Positions 8,335-15,805 of a stretch of 64,000 bases of DNA are shown in pieces. Position 1 is the first letter of the stretch; every line of letters begins with the position of its first letter. The DNA lies in NCBI RefSeq assembly GCF_026242055.1, contig NZ_JAPJDL010000026.1, forward strand, positions 51,711 to 115,710, in the 5' to 3' direction. The notes beneath the pieces are model-generated. The model saw only the letters and a program-made list of their open reading frames with translations, searched no databases and was not told where the DNA came from. The position numbers and the translations under genes are program-made. Source of the DNA: Lentzea sp. NEAU-D7 (GTDB lineage Bacteria; Actinomycetota; Actinomycetes; Mycobacteriales; Pseudonocardiaceae).

Positions 8335-9297
8335 GTGGCCGTCACGATCAGGGATGTCGCGCTCCAGGCTCAGGTCTCCGTTTCGACGGTCTCGCGCGCG
8401 CTGAGCGCGCCGGGTCTCGTCAAGGAGGCCACCCGGCAACGGGTCCTGGACGTCGTCGCCGGGCTCGGCTACCAGCCGAACCGGGCGGCGCGGAGCCTGA
8501 TCACCGGCCGCACCGGGAACCTCGGCATCGTGGTGCCCGACCTGCTCAACCCGTTCTTCCCCTCGGTCCTGCGGGGCGTGCAGACGAAGGCGGGCGAGGC
8601 GGGCACCTCGGTGTTCTTCTGCGACAGCAGGGAGGACCCGGACACCGAGGCCGAGCTCGTGCGGACGATGGCGGCGCAGGTCGACGGCGTGGTGCTGTGC
8701 GCGTCGCTGCTGTCCGACGACACGATCGCCGAACTGGCGGCGGCGACCCCGCTGGTGCTGATCAACCGCATCGTGCCGGGCGTCTCGTCGGTGCTGATGG
8801 ACAGCGCGTCCGGCATGGACCAGGTGGTCGCGCACCTCGAGTCGCTGGGCCACGAGGACTACGCCTACCTCGGTGGCCCCGCCGCGGCGTGGTCGAACAA
8901 CCGCAGGATCCAGGGCCTCGCCGGCCGTGCCCGGCTGCTCGGCTCGTTCGAGCCGAACTTCAACGGGGGCCACGCGGCCGCGGAGCGGGCGCTCGGCACC
9001 GGTGCGACGGCGTTCCTCTGCTACAACGACCTGATGGCACTCGGTGTGCTCGCCTACCTCGCCGCGCACGACGTGAAGGTGCCGGAGCAGATCAGCGTGA
9101 CGGGCTTCGACGACATCCTCTACGCGACGATGTGCTCTCCCGCGCTGACGACGGTCCACATGCCGACCGAGGCCGCCGGCGAGGTCGCCGTCGACCTCCT
9201 CGCGTCCCTGCTCGCCGGTGGACCGGCCGAGCACCGGGAGCTCCCGACGACGCTCGTGGTCCGCGCGAGCACGATCAAGCGTCCGGGGACGGTCTGA
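8335..9297 (+). CDS. LacI family transcriptional regulator
   Basis: A LacI/GalR regulator of about 320 residues. The N-terminal helix-turn-helix is TIRDVALQAQVSVSTVSRAL, followed by the hinge (NRAARSLITGRTG) and a periplasmic-binding-like domain (LGIVVPDLLNPFFPSVLRGV and SVTGFDDILYA). It lies 55 bp after gabD on the same strand and may be co-transcribed. A TTG at 8329 is an alternative start two codons upstream; neither has a clear ribosome binding site. Effector unknown. LacI regulators usually sense sugars, so its presence behind a GABA pair under a PucR regulator is unusual. Confidence 0.85.
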   Translation: MAVTIRDVALQAQVSVSTVSRALSAPGLVKEATRQRVLDVVAGLGYQPNRAARSLITGRTGNLGIVVPDLLNPFFPSVLRGVQTKAGEAGTSVFFCDSREDPDTEAELVRTMAAQVDGVVLCASLLSDDTIAELAAATPLVLINRIVPGVSSVLMDSASGMDQVVAHLESLGHEDYAYLGGPAAAWSNNRRIQGLAGRARLLGSFEPNFNGGHAAAERALGTGATAFLCYNDLMALGVLAYLAAHDVKVPEQISVTGFDDILYATMCSPALTTVHMPTEAAGEVAVDLLASLLAGGPAEHRELPTTLVVRASTIKRPGTV

Positions 9298-9378
9298 CAC
9301 CCCGGCACGAAAACCGAGAAGCTCTGGACGCATTCCTCGGCGACGAACGAACAACTGTTCCGCTGGCTCACTCGGGCC

Positions 9379-9406
9379 GAGGGAGTCGCTTCGGGGTGAC
9401 TCCCTC
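9379..9406 (+). terminator. Hairpin terminator after the LacI gene
   Basis: GAGGGAGTC and GACTCCCTC form a perfect 9-bp stem around a 10-nt loop, 82 nt after the LacI stop. No T-run follows, as is common for actinobacterial hairpin terminators. Confidence 0.6.
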
Positions 9407-9426
9407 ACGCAGCCGATGGGTGACGT

Positions 9427-9483
9427 CTAGTCGTAACCGCGAACGTGCCCGTCCTCGTCGGCGAGAATTTCGTAGCCGTCCAT
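9427..9483 (-). CDS. Possible 18-residue peptide
   Basis: MDGYEILADEDGHVRGYD, preceded by AAGGAGC eight nt before the ATG, a good ribosome binding site. The frame stays open further upstream but only this ATG has such a site. The peptide is acidic and ends in YD. Its 3' end overlaps an 18-nt sequence (9419-9436) found again with one mismatch at 12777-12794. Function unknown; it may not be a gene. Confidence 0.3.
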   Translation of the reverse strand: MDGYEILADEDGHVRGYD

Positions 9484-9762
9484 GCCCAGCTCCTTCCGTT
9501 GGCGTCTGACCTCATAAACCGTAGAGCCTCGGACGCGTCCTGTGGAGTGAATTTGCATCGCAACCGGGGTAGCCGCCGATAACCCAGAGGAGTCGCGGTA
9601 ACGGCTCTCTCTCGATTCCGAAGTGTAAAGACGCCGCAAGAACGGGCGCATCACCCGCGCGTGACAAAGGCGTTTCGAAGGCGACCCGGAAATCGATTCA
9701 GTGATCGTGAAAGTCCTGGAAGACCGGTGTGGAAAAACGCGCAGTTACGACACGGCGAACAG

Positions 9763-10257
9763 TCAGCGCGAACCGGCTGTCTCCGTGACCGCCCGCAGCG
9801 CCGCCACCACGGCCGAGAACGGTGGCAGGAACGGCTTCGTGGCCGGCATCTCACCGAGCCACCGCACCCCGCCCCCGTCGATCCGCGAGGGCGGCAACGG
9901 CACGAGGGTGCCCAGCCGGTGCGTCAGCGCGCCGCGCGCCCGCAACCGGATCAGGTTCACCTGCGAGGCCTCGTCGGCGGACTCGGTGAGGATGAGCCAC
10001 CGCCCAGGAGCGCCCGCGACCGAGGGCAGCACCAGCACCGGCCCGGCCAGCATCCGCACGGACAGGTAGTGCTGCACCTCCCCGGCGATCCCCGCGGCCA
10101 TCTCCACGGCGGACACCCCGTGATCGGTGGTCAGCAGCAGCCGGTTCTCCGACCGCAGCACCAGCCACCCCCAGTCCGAGCAACGCTCGAGCGCACCGGC
10201 GAAAGTGTCGAGCTGCGGCAGAACTCCGGACGGCAGTGCTCCTCTAGGCGAGTTCAT
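9763..10257 (-). CDS. Prim-pol-like (bifunctional DNA primase/polymerase N-terminal-like) protein
   Basis: A 164-residue protein starting at the ATG at 10257 (GAGGGTGAG upstream). It resembles, from memory, small actinobacterial proteins annotated as bifunctional DNA primase/polymerase N-terminal-like: an opening ALERCSDWGWLVL segment, a central GVSAVEMAAGIAG region and a closing LVPLPPSRIDGGGVRWL motif. The acidic metal-binding residues expected of an active archaeo-eukaryotic primase are not evident, so it is probably not catalytic. It is divergent from the APC permease gene. Regulatory or structural role unknown. Confidence 0.55.
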   Translation of the reverse strand: MNSPRGALPSGVLPQLDTFAGALERCSDWGWLVLRSENRLLLTTDHGVSAVEMAAGIAGEVQHYLSVRMLAGPVLVLPSVAGAPGRWLILTESADEASQVNLIRLRARGALTHRLGTLVPLPPSRIDGGGVRWLGEMPATKPFLPPFSAVVAALRAVTETAGSR

Positions 10258-10373
10258 CGATCTCACCCTCACTTGGTTGGAGGCGGTGTAACTCCGATCA
10301 CACGATTTGACTCTCCGCCGCCATGAACTCACTATCGGCCCGCCATCGGCACACTTGAACGGGGCTGGAGAGC

Positions 10374-11705
10374 GTGACTCACCTGCGGGAACGGCATGTC
10401 ACCATGATCGCGCTGGGAGGCGTGATCGGAGCGGGCCTCTTCGTCGGGACGGGCGCCGGGATAGCGCTCGCCGGACCGGCCGTGCTCATCTCGTTCGGAC
10501 TCGCCGGAATTCTGGCGCTGCTCGTCCTGCGCATGCTCGCGGAAATGGCGGCCGAGCACCCGAGCGGCGGCGCGTTCTCCGTGCACGCCGAAAAGGCGAT
10601 CGGGCCGTGGGCCGGTTTCACGGTCGGCTGGACCTATTGGGCGGCCGTCGGTGTCGTGCTCGCGGTCGAGGCGACCGGCGCGGCCAAGATCGCGTCCGGC
10701 TGGGTGCCCGCGGTGCCGCAGTGGGCCTGGGTGCTGATCTTCATGAGCGCGCTCACCGCGGTGAACCTCGTGGGCGTCCGCAACTTCGGCGAGTTCGAGT
10801 TCTGGTTCGCTGGCCTCAAGGTCGCCGCGATCGTCCTCTTCCTCGCGCTGGGAGCGGCGGCCATCGCGGGCCTGCTCCCCGGTGTCGACTCGCCCGGAAC
10901 GCGGAACCTGAGCGATTTCCTGCCCCACGGCTGGGGCGGCGTCATCGCCGGGTTCATGGCGGTGGTGTTCGCGTTCGGCGGCCTGGAGGTCGTCACGATC
11001 GCGGCCGCCGACGCCGAGAACCCCCAGCACGCCGTCAGGAAGGCCGTCCGGACGTCCATGACCCGGCTGCTGGTGTTCTACCTCGGCTCGATGGCCGTGG
11101 TCGTGACGCTCCTGCCGTGGAACGACTCCGAGGTCGGCGCCAGCCCGTACGTCGCCGTGCTGAACCGGATCGGGATCCCGGCGGCCGGGCAGATCATGAA
11201 CGTCGTCATCTTCGTGGCCCTGCTGAGCGCGATCAACGCCACGCTCTACGGCGCCGCGCGCATGCTCAGCTCACTGGCCGAACGCGGCGAAGCCCCGAAA
11301 GCCCTGCTGGTCAAGAAGAACGGCGTGCCGCGCAACGCGGTGCTGGCCTCCACGGCGTTCGGGTTCTTCTCCGTGCTCCTCAACTACCTGTGGCCGGACA
11401 CCGTTTTCCTGCTGCTGCTCAACGCGGTCGGCTCGGCGCTGCTGGTCGTCTGGGCGTTCATCGCGATCTCGCAGATCCGCCTGCGCCGCACGATGGAGAA
11501 CCCGGCGGTCCCCATGTGGGGCTATCCGCACCTCTCCTGGCTGGCGCTGGCCGGGATCGCCGGCGTCATCGTGCTGATGCTGAGCGACGAGCAGGCCCGC
11601 GGGCAGATCCTGTCCACGGGCGTGCTCGTGGCCGTGGTCGCGGCGGTGGCGCTCAGCAGGTCGGCACTGCGCCGGCGCCGGGGCGACCGGACGCTCAGCC
11701 GGTGA
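10374..11705 (+). CDS. APC family amino acid permease, possible GABA permease
   Basis: A 443-residue amino acid-polyamine-organocation transporter with about 12 hydrophobic segments. The family start pattern is clear (HVTMIALGGVIGAGLFVGTG), with conserved ATGAAKIASG and FAFGGLEVVTIAAADAENP regions typical of the AAT/GabP branch. The GTG start follows CTGGAGAGC. It lies 2 kb after the gabT-gabD pair on the same strand; in C. glutamicum gabP is next to gabTD, so GABA uptake is the first hypothesis, but AnsP- or ProY-type substrates are equally possible. It overlaps the convergent gene at 11695 by 11 bp. Confidence 0.85.
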   Translation: MTHLRERHVTMIALGGVIGAGLFVGTGAGIALAGPAVLISFGLAGILALLVLRMLAEMAAEHPSGGAFSVHAEKAIGPWAGFTVGWTYWAAVGVVLAVEATGAAKIASGWVPAVPQWAWVLIFMSALTAVNLVGVRNFGEFEFWFAGLKVAAIVLFLALGAAAIAGLLPGVDSPGTRNLSDFLPHGWGGVIAGFMAVVFAFGGLEVVTIAAADAENPQHAVRKAVRTSMTRLLVFYLGSMAVVVTLLPWNDSEVGASPYVAVLNRIGIPAAGQIMNVVIFVALLSAINATLYGAARMLSSLAERGEAPKALLVKKNGVPRNAVLASTAFGFFSVLLNYLWPDTVFLLLLNAVGSALLVVWAFIAISQIRLRRTMENPAVPMWGYPHLSWLALAGIAGVIVLMLSDEQARGQILSTGVLVAVVAAVALSRSALRRRRGDRTLSR

Positions 11706-12222
11706 CGTTCTTCAACCGGTAGGGCTTGTACTTGGTGTTCTGCAGGCCGTACGTGAGCACGCGGTGGTCGGTGCCGTGGCCGCCGCGCTGCTCGTAGGCC
11801 ATGTACTGCGACCTGTCGGCCTTCGTCCACTTCTCGAAGATCACGACGTGGCGGAAGTCGTCGCCCGGTTCGTCGACCGGGTCGATGAGCAGATCACCGG
11901 GTTTGAGATCGGCGATCTTGATCGGAGTCGTGTACTTGGCGGTGGCGAGAGCGACGGTGTTCGGCCCGCCCTTGGGATCGGTGTTCCCCAGATTCGCGGC
12001 CATCGAGACAAAGCCCGAACAATCTTGCCGGTACCCGTCCTTCCAGTACTCGGACATGCTGTACGGCACCTGCTTGCCGTTGTTCGCGGTCAGCCACGTG
12101 GCCGCCCGCTTCAGCATCTCACCCCTGCTGATCTGCGCTTCCGGTGCCGCGTACGTCGTGGGCGCACCGACGAGGACGAGCGCCAGGAACGCGGTGATCA
12201 CCGCTGAAACGAATTTCACCAT
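11695..12222 (-). CDS. Secreted NlpC/P60-like cysteine peptidase
   Basis: A 175-residue exported protein: signal peptide MVKFVSAVITAFLALVLVGA, with likely cleavage near TYAAPEA. The mature part has the papain-like pattern DCSGFVSMAANLG (catalytic Cys, residue about 69) and HVVIFEKW (catalytic His), as in NlpC/P60 and amidase-like cell-wall hydrolases. AGGGGGAA directly precedes the chosen ATG; an in-frame GTG-type extension at 12261 lacks such a site. Substrate probably peptidoglycan stem peptides, but no cell-wall binding domain is present. It could also be an inhibitor or toxin-like single-domain hydrolase. Confidence 0.7.
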   Translation of the reverse strand: MVKFVSAVITAFLALVLVGAPTTYAAPEAQISRGEMLKRAATWLTANNGKQVPYSMSEYWKDGYRQDCSGFVSMAANLGNTDPKGGPNTVALATAKYTTPIKIADLKPGDLLIDPVDEPGDDFRHVVIFEKWTKADRSQYMAYEQRGGHGTDHRVLTYGLQNTKYKPYRLKNVTG

Positions 12223-12356
12223 TTCCCCCTGCGTCGAGAGGAGCGAATCTCGTGGCTCCACCCGAACACGGGGCGCGACAGGAGGTCAAGATCATCTGTG
12301 GAAATGCCGGCGAATTCAAACTACAGTGGTAACTCGACCGAGCGAATTCGCCGCGA

Positions 12357-12614
12357 TCAGGCCGATCGGCTTTGCGGGGTCAGCAGTTCGTTGATGGAAT
12401 CGAGCGAGATCCCGAGCGCTCCGGCGAGGGCGGCGATGGTGAAGAAGGACGGCGTGGGGGCACGTCCCGTCTCGATCTTGCGCACGGTCTCGGCGGACAG
12501 TCCGGCGCGGGCCGCGATCTCGACCATGCTCTCCTCGCCGCGGGCGTCCCGCAGCAACTGACCGAGCCGCCTGCCGCGCTCCCGTTCCAGCGACGTCAGT
12601 GGGATGCGCACCAT
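12357..12614 (-). CDS. XRE family helix-turn-helix regulator
   Basis: An 85-residue protein that is essentially one HTH_3/XRE domain: LGQLLRDARGEESMVEIAAR, then AGLSAETVRKIETGRAPTPS, followed by FFTIAALAGALGISLDSINE. Actinobacteria commonly carry this short form (opening MVRIPLT). A TAGAAT element ends about 11 nt before the ATG on the minus strand, suggesting a nearly leaderless transcript. It is divergent from the small transcription unit at 12667-12870. Target unknown. Confidence 0.85.
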   Translation of the reverse strand: MVRIPLTSLERERGRRLGQLLRDARGEESMVEIAARAGLSAETVRKIETGRAPTPSFFTIAALAGALGISLDSINELLTPQSRSA

Positions 12615-12666
12615 GCCTGCGGATTCTACGCGAAACAGGCTCGCGAAGTGGCGTGGAAAAAGTCCG

Positions 12667-12696
12667 TTGCGAGGTCCGCCGAGCCCGACGTAGGTT
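12667..12696 (+). promoter_or_regulatory. Predicted sigma-70 type promoter of a small transcription unit
   Basis: TTGCGA at 12667-12672 and TAGGTT at 12691-12696 are 18 bp apart, a good housekeeping-type promoter, just upstream of a strong Shine-Dalgarno sequence (GAGAGGAGGTGG, 12708-12719). Confidence 0.4.
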
Positions 12697-12727
12697 CGTT
12701 GTACACATGAGAGGAGGTGGTCCCAAG

Positions 12728-12766
12728 TTGTACAGCAACAGGACTCGTGAGGTGGCTGTCCGATAG
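12728..12766 (+). CDS. Possible 12-residue leader peptide with very strong ribosome binding site
   Basis: TTG start giving MYSNRTREVAVR, preceded by AGGAGGTGG, one of the strongest Shine-Dalgarno matches in the window. An ATG at 12707 in the same frame is an alternative start (19 residues). A second overlapping frame starts at GTG 12747 and ends at TAG 12788 (VRWLSDRTAFGDA). The 3' half pairs with downstream sequence (12751-12760 with 12800-12809). No full-length gene follows on this strand, so it is either a stand-alone small-protein gene or part of a structured RNA. Confidence 0.3.
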   Translation: MYSNRTREVAVR

Positions 12767-12870
12767 GACCGCCTTTGGTGACGCCTAGTCGTAATCCCAG
12801 GCAGCCACCCGACCCCCGGACTTCGAGCGCTGGTCCCGCTCGGCCTGCTCGCGCAGGAGTCGTCCGGGGG
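12751..12870 (+). ncRNA. Candidate structured RNA / terminator with three-way junction
   Basis: Stem P0: GGTGGCTGTC (12751-12760) pairs with GGCAGCCACC (12800-12809), one G-U. Then P1: CCCCCGGAC (12813-12821) pairs with GTCCGGGGG (12862-12870) and encloses P2 (CGAGCG/CGCTCG, 12824-12842) and P3 (CCTGC/GCAGG, 12844-12857), a three-way junction. It ends 11 nt before the stop of the convergent UdgX gene and may be a bidirectional terminator. Predicted by eye from pairing only. Confidence 0.35.
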
Positions 12871-12880
12871 TTGTCCCGTT

Positions 12881-13516
12881 TCAGGACTTCCGCACGGCCC
12901 GCAGATCCGCGACGAACGCGTCGAACGCCTCGGTGAAGTTCTCCGCGCGCACGACCGACGACGGGTGCACCGTCACCCCGACCTTCAGCCCGTCGTGGTC
13001 CAGCACCTCACCGCGGTGCTCGGTCAGCTTGAACGACGGCCCCAGCACCGCCTTGGCCGCCACGGCCCCCAGCACGATCACGAGCCGGGGCTCAACCACC
13101 CGGATCTCCTCGCGCAGCCAGGGGAAGCAGGCCACGACCTCGCTGCGCCGGGGCTGCTGGTGGATCCGGCGCTTCCCCCGTTCGATGAACCGGAAGTGCT
13201 TCACCGCGTTCGTCAGGTACGCCTTCGACCGTTCGATGCCCGCGGCCTCGAACGCCTTGTTCAGCAGCCGCCCCGCGGGTCCGACGAACACGTGCCCCTC
13301 GGTGTCCTCGCGGTCACCCGGGCACTCCCCGACCACCATCAGGCGGGCCGGCACCGGTCCCTCGCCGAACACGGTCTGCGTCGCGTCCCGGTAGAGCTCG
13401 CAGCCGCGGCATCCCGCCGACGCCGAACGCAAAGCCGCCCAGTCCGCCCCGTCGGGGACGTACTGGGCGGCATCCGCGGTCTTGCCGGGACTCCTACTTG
13501 TCCGAGCGGAAGGCAT
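12881..13516 (-). CDS. UdgX-type uracil-DNA binding protein/glycosylase
   Basis: A 211-residue family 4-like uracil-DNA glycosylase. The CxxC iron-sulfur motif is GCRGCELYRDATQ; the active-site loop is GECPGDREDTEGHVFVGPAG. The diagnostic feature is the insertion KRRIHQQP (K115-H119): in UdgX this loop supplies the histidine that forms a covalent bond to the abasic site after uracil removal. The C-terminal substrate loop HPSSVVRAE is present. The ATG at 13516 lies inside the last codons of csbD on the same strand (23-bp overlap), so the two are probably co-transcribed. Expected role: sequestering uracil or abasic sites during DNA repair. Confidence 0.9.
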   Translation of the reverse strand: MPSARTSRSPGKTADAAQYVPDGADWAALRSASAGCRGCELYRDATQTVFGEGPVPARLMVVGECPGDREDTEGHVFVGPAGRLLNKAFEAAGIERSKAYLTNAVKHFRFIERGKRRIHQQPRRSEVVACFPWLREEIRVVEPRLVIVLGAVAAKAVLGPSFKLTEHRGEVLDHDGLKVGVTVHPSSVVRAENFTEAFDAFVADLRAVRKS

Positions 13517-13673
13517 CCTTGACCTTCTCGCCGGCCTGCTTGATGTCGGCCTTGGCGCGCTCCGCGCGGCCCTCGGCCTGCCACTGCTCGTTGTCGGTGG
13601 CGTCGCCGACGGCTTCCTTCGCGCGACCCTTGAGTTCTTCGGCCTTGTTCTCGAACTTCTCATCGGCACCCAT
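13494..13673 (-). CDS. CsbD family stress protein
   Basis: A 59-residue, highly charged helical protein. It begins MGADEKFENKAEELKGRAKE and continues AVGDATDNEQWQAEGRAERA, the full CsbD signature, and ends KVKDAFRSDK. Members accumulate in general stress responses; biochemical role unknown. It precedes and overlaps udgX by 23 bp. Confidence 0.9.
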   Translation of the reverse strand: MGADEKFENKAEELKGRAKEAVGDATDNEQWQAEGRAERAKADIKQAGEKVKDAFRSDK

Positions 13674-13859
13674 GGAACTCGGTTACCCGGCGAGCACCGT
13701 CCGAAACAGTTGATAAGGTGATCACTCGCGGTTGAGAACCCAGCCGCAAGCCGATGTGACGGCTTGCCCTGGGTGTGCCCGCCCTTCGCAATGCAGCTCC
13801 AGAGCACCGTCGTCACACCGGCATGCCGCTGTGACATGACGACGCGAAAGGAGCCGGCG

Positions 13860-14204
13860 GTGTCGTCCGCGAGAATCACCGCCCTCGAGGCCGAGGTGGC
13901 AGGGCTGCGCAAAGCTCTGGTGTCCCGGACTGTCATCGGGCAGGCCACAGGCCTGATCGCCGCACGCAAACCCTGCACACCCCAGCAGGCTTTCCAGCTG
14001 CTGGTGCACATCTCCCAGCACCACAACATCAAGCTGCACGTCGCCGCGGACCGGCTGGTCACGGCGTTCGTGCACGCGCACCTGGGACGGCCCGTCGACC
14101 TGGCTGACCAGATGCTGTGGGATCACGTCGACGCGACGACCGCGAACGAGTCCGGCGGGAGCGACGACGGGTTCGCCGAGGAGGCGAGCAGCACTTCTCC
14201 GTGA
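13860..14204 (+). CDS. ANTAR-domain protein
   Basis: A 114-residue protein: a short coiled-coil lead (ITALEAEVAGLRKALVSR) followed by an ANTAR RNA-binding domain (TVIGQATGLIAARKPCTPQQ, then AFQLLVHISQHHNIKLHVAA). ANTAR domains bind paired hexaloop hairpins in nascent RNA and act as antiterminators. No GAF or receiver sensor is attached, so its input is unknown. GTG 13860 is chosen because AAAGGAG lies just upstream; ATG 13836 would add eight residues. It overlaps the convergent treZ gene by 82 bp, unusually long, so its C-terminal tail sequence is constrained by treZ. Confidence 0.8.
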   Translation: MSSARITALEAEVAGLRKALVSRTVIGQATGLIAARKPCTPQQAFQLLVHISQHHNIKLHVAADRLVTAFVHAHLGRPVDLADQMLWDHVDATTANESGGSDDGFAEEASSTSP

Positions 14205-15805
14205 GGCAGCGGGACGGGGGTCGTGCCGAGGTTGACGACCACGCGGATCGCTCCGCGGTGCAACACGAAGCACTCCCCGTCCTGCTTCACCACGAACCTG
14301 TCCAGTCGCGGGTCGGCCAGCTCCGGGCGGGAGCGGCGCAACGCGATCAGGGCTTTGTAGGTCTCCAGGACCTCGGCGTGGTCACCTTCCCCCGCCTCGT
14401 CCCAGCGCAGGCGCGAGTTCTCGACCGTCTGAGGCGACATCGGGTCCGGAACGTCGGATTCGCCCCATCCGTGCCGGGAGAACTCACGCCGGCGGCCGGT
14501 CCGGACGGCCTCCGCGAGCTGCGGGTCCGGGAACGACGCGAAGAACTGCCACGGGGTGGACGCCGCCCACTCCTCCCCCATGAAGATCATGGGCGTGTAC
14601 GGCGAGGTCAGCACGATCGCCGCGGCGCACAGCAACCTCCCCTTCGACACGGACGCGGGCAACCGGTCGCCCGTGGCGCGGTTGCCGACCTGGTCGTGGT
14701 TCTGCGTGTACGCGAGGAACCGGTAGCCAGGGATCAGCGCGGTGTCGACCGGCTTGCCGTGGTGCTTCTCACGGAACGAGGACCAGGTGCCGGCGTGGAA
14801 GAACACCTTCTCCAGCGTGTTCTTCACCGCTCCGGGCGCCGCGAAGTCCTCGTAGTAGCCGAAGGTCTCGCCGGTCAGCGCGACGTGCAGGCAGTGGTGC
14901 AGGTCGTCCGACCACTGCGCGTGCAGGCCGTAGCCGCCGGCTTCGCGCGCCGTCACCAGCCTGGCGTCGTTCAGGTCGGACTCGGCGATCAACGTGAGCG
15001 GACGGCCGACGGACGCCGACAGCGCGTCCACCTCGACGGCCATCTCCTCGAGGACGTGGGTCGCCCGCTGGTCCGCCAGCGCGTGCACGGCGTCGAGCCG
15101 CAACCCGTCGACGTGGAAGTCCCGCAGCCACTGCAGCGCGTTGTCGATGACGTACCGGCGCACCTCGTCGGAGCCCGGCCCGTCCAGGTTCAGCCCGGGG
15201 CCCCAGTCGTTGCGCCCGGCGAAGTACGGCCCGAACCTGTCGAGGTACGCGCCGGACGGCCCGAGGTGGTTGTAGACGACGTCCAGCAGCACGGCCAGGC
15301 CACGGGCGTGGCACGCGTCCACGAACCGCTTGAAGCCGTCCGGCCCGCCGTAGGGCTCGTGGACCGCGCCCCACAGCACGCCGTCATAACCCCAGCCCTC
15401 GACGCCGTCGAAGCTGTTGACCGGCATGACCTCGACGAACGAGATGCCGAGGTCCACCAGGTGGTCGAGCTTGCCGATCGCGGCGTCGAACGTGCCCTCC
15501 GGCGTGAACGTGCCGATGTGCAGCTCGTAGATCACGCCGCCCGGCAGCGCCCGGCCGGTCCAGGCGCTGTCGGTCCACGCGAAGTCGTGGGCGTACACCC
15601 GCGAAGGCTCGTGCACCCCGCCCGGCTGCCACAGCGACCGCGGATCCGGGTACGCCTGGCCCTCGATGACGAACGCGTAGTCCGCACCGGCCGGCGATTC
15701 CACATCGGAGAACCACCAGTCGCCGTCGCGCTTCATCTCGTGGTCGAAGCCGTCGACGCGCACGTGCACCGACTCGGGCGTCGGCGCCCAGACGGAGAAG
15801 CTCAC
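14123..15805 (-). CDS. treZ: Malto-oligosyltrehalose trehalohydrolase
   Basis: A 560-residue GH13 enzyme that releases trehalose from maltooligosyl-trehalose, the last step of the TreYZ route. An N-terminal E-set domain (FSVWAPTPESVHVRVDGF) precedes the (beta/alpha)8 barrel with the family patterns VVYNHLGPSG, GLRLDAVHAL (nucleophile Asp, about 235), LIAESDLND (acid/base Glu, about 273) and TQNHDQVGN (Asp, about 371). GTG at 15805 overlaps the treY stop (GTGA), so translation is coupled. Length is normal. Confidence 0.93.
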   Translation of the reverse strand: MSFSVWAPTPESVHVRVDGFDHEMKRDGDWWFSDVESPAGADYAFVIEGQAYPDPRSLWQPGGVHEPSRVYAHDFAWTDSAWTGRALPGGVIYELHIGTFTPEGTFDAAIGKLDHLVDLGISFVEVMPVNSFDGVEGWGYDGVLWGAVHEPYGGPDGFKRFVDACHARGLAVLLDVVYNHLGPSGAYLDRFGPYFAGRNDWGPGLNLDGPGSDEVRRYVIDNALQWLRDFHVDGLRLDAVHALADQRATHVLEEMAVEVDALSASVGRPLTLIAESDLNDARLVTAREAGGYGLHAQWSDDLHHCLHVALTGETFGYYEDFAAPGAVKNTLEKVFFHAGTWSSFREKHHGKPVDTALIPGYRFLAYTQNHDQVGNRATGDRLPASVSKGRLLCAAAIVLTSPYTPMIFMGEEWAASTPWQFFASFPDPQLAEAVRTGRRREFSRHGWGESDVPDPMSPQTVENSRLRWDEAGEGDHAEVLETYKALIALRRSRPELADPRLDRFVVKQDGECFVLHRGAIRVVVNLGTTPVPLPHGEVLLASSANPSSLPPDSFAVVAST

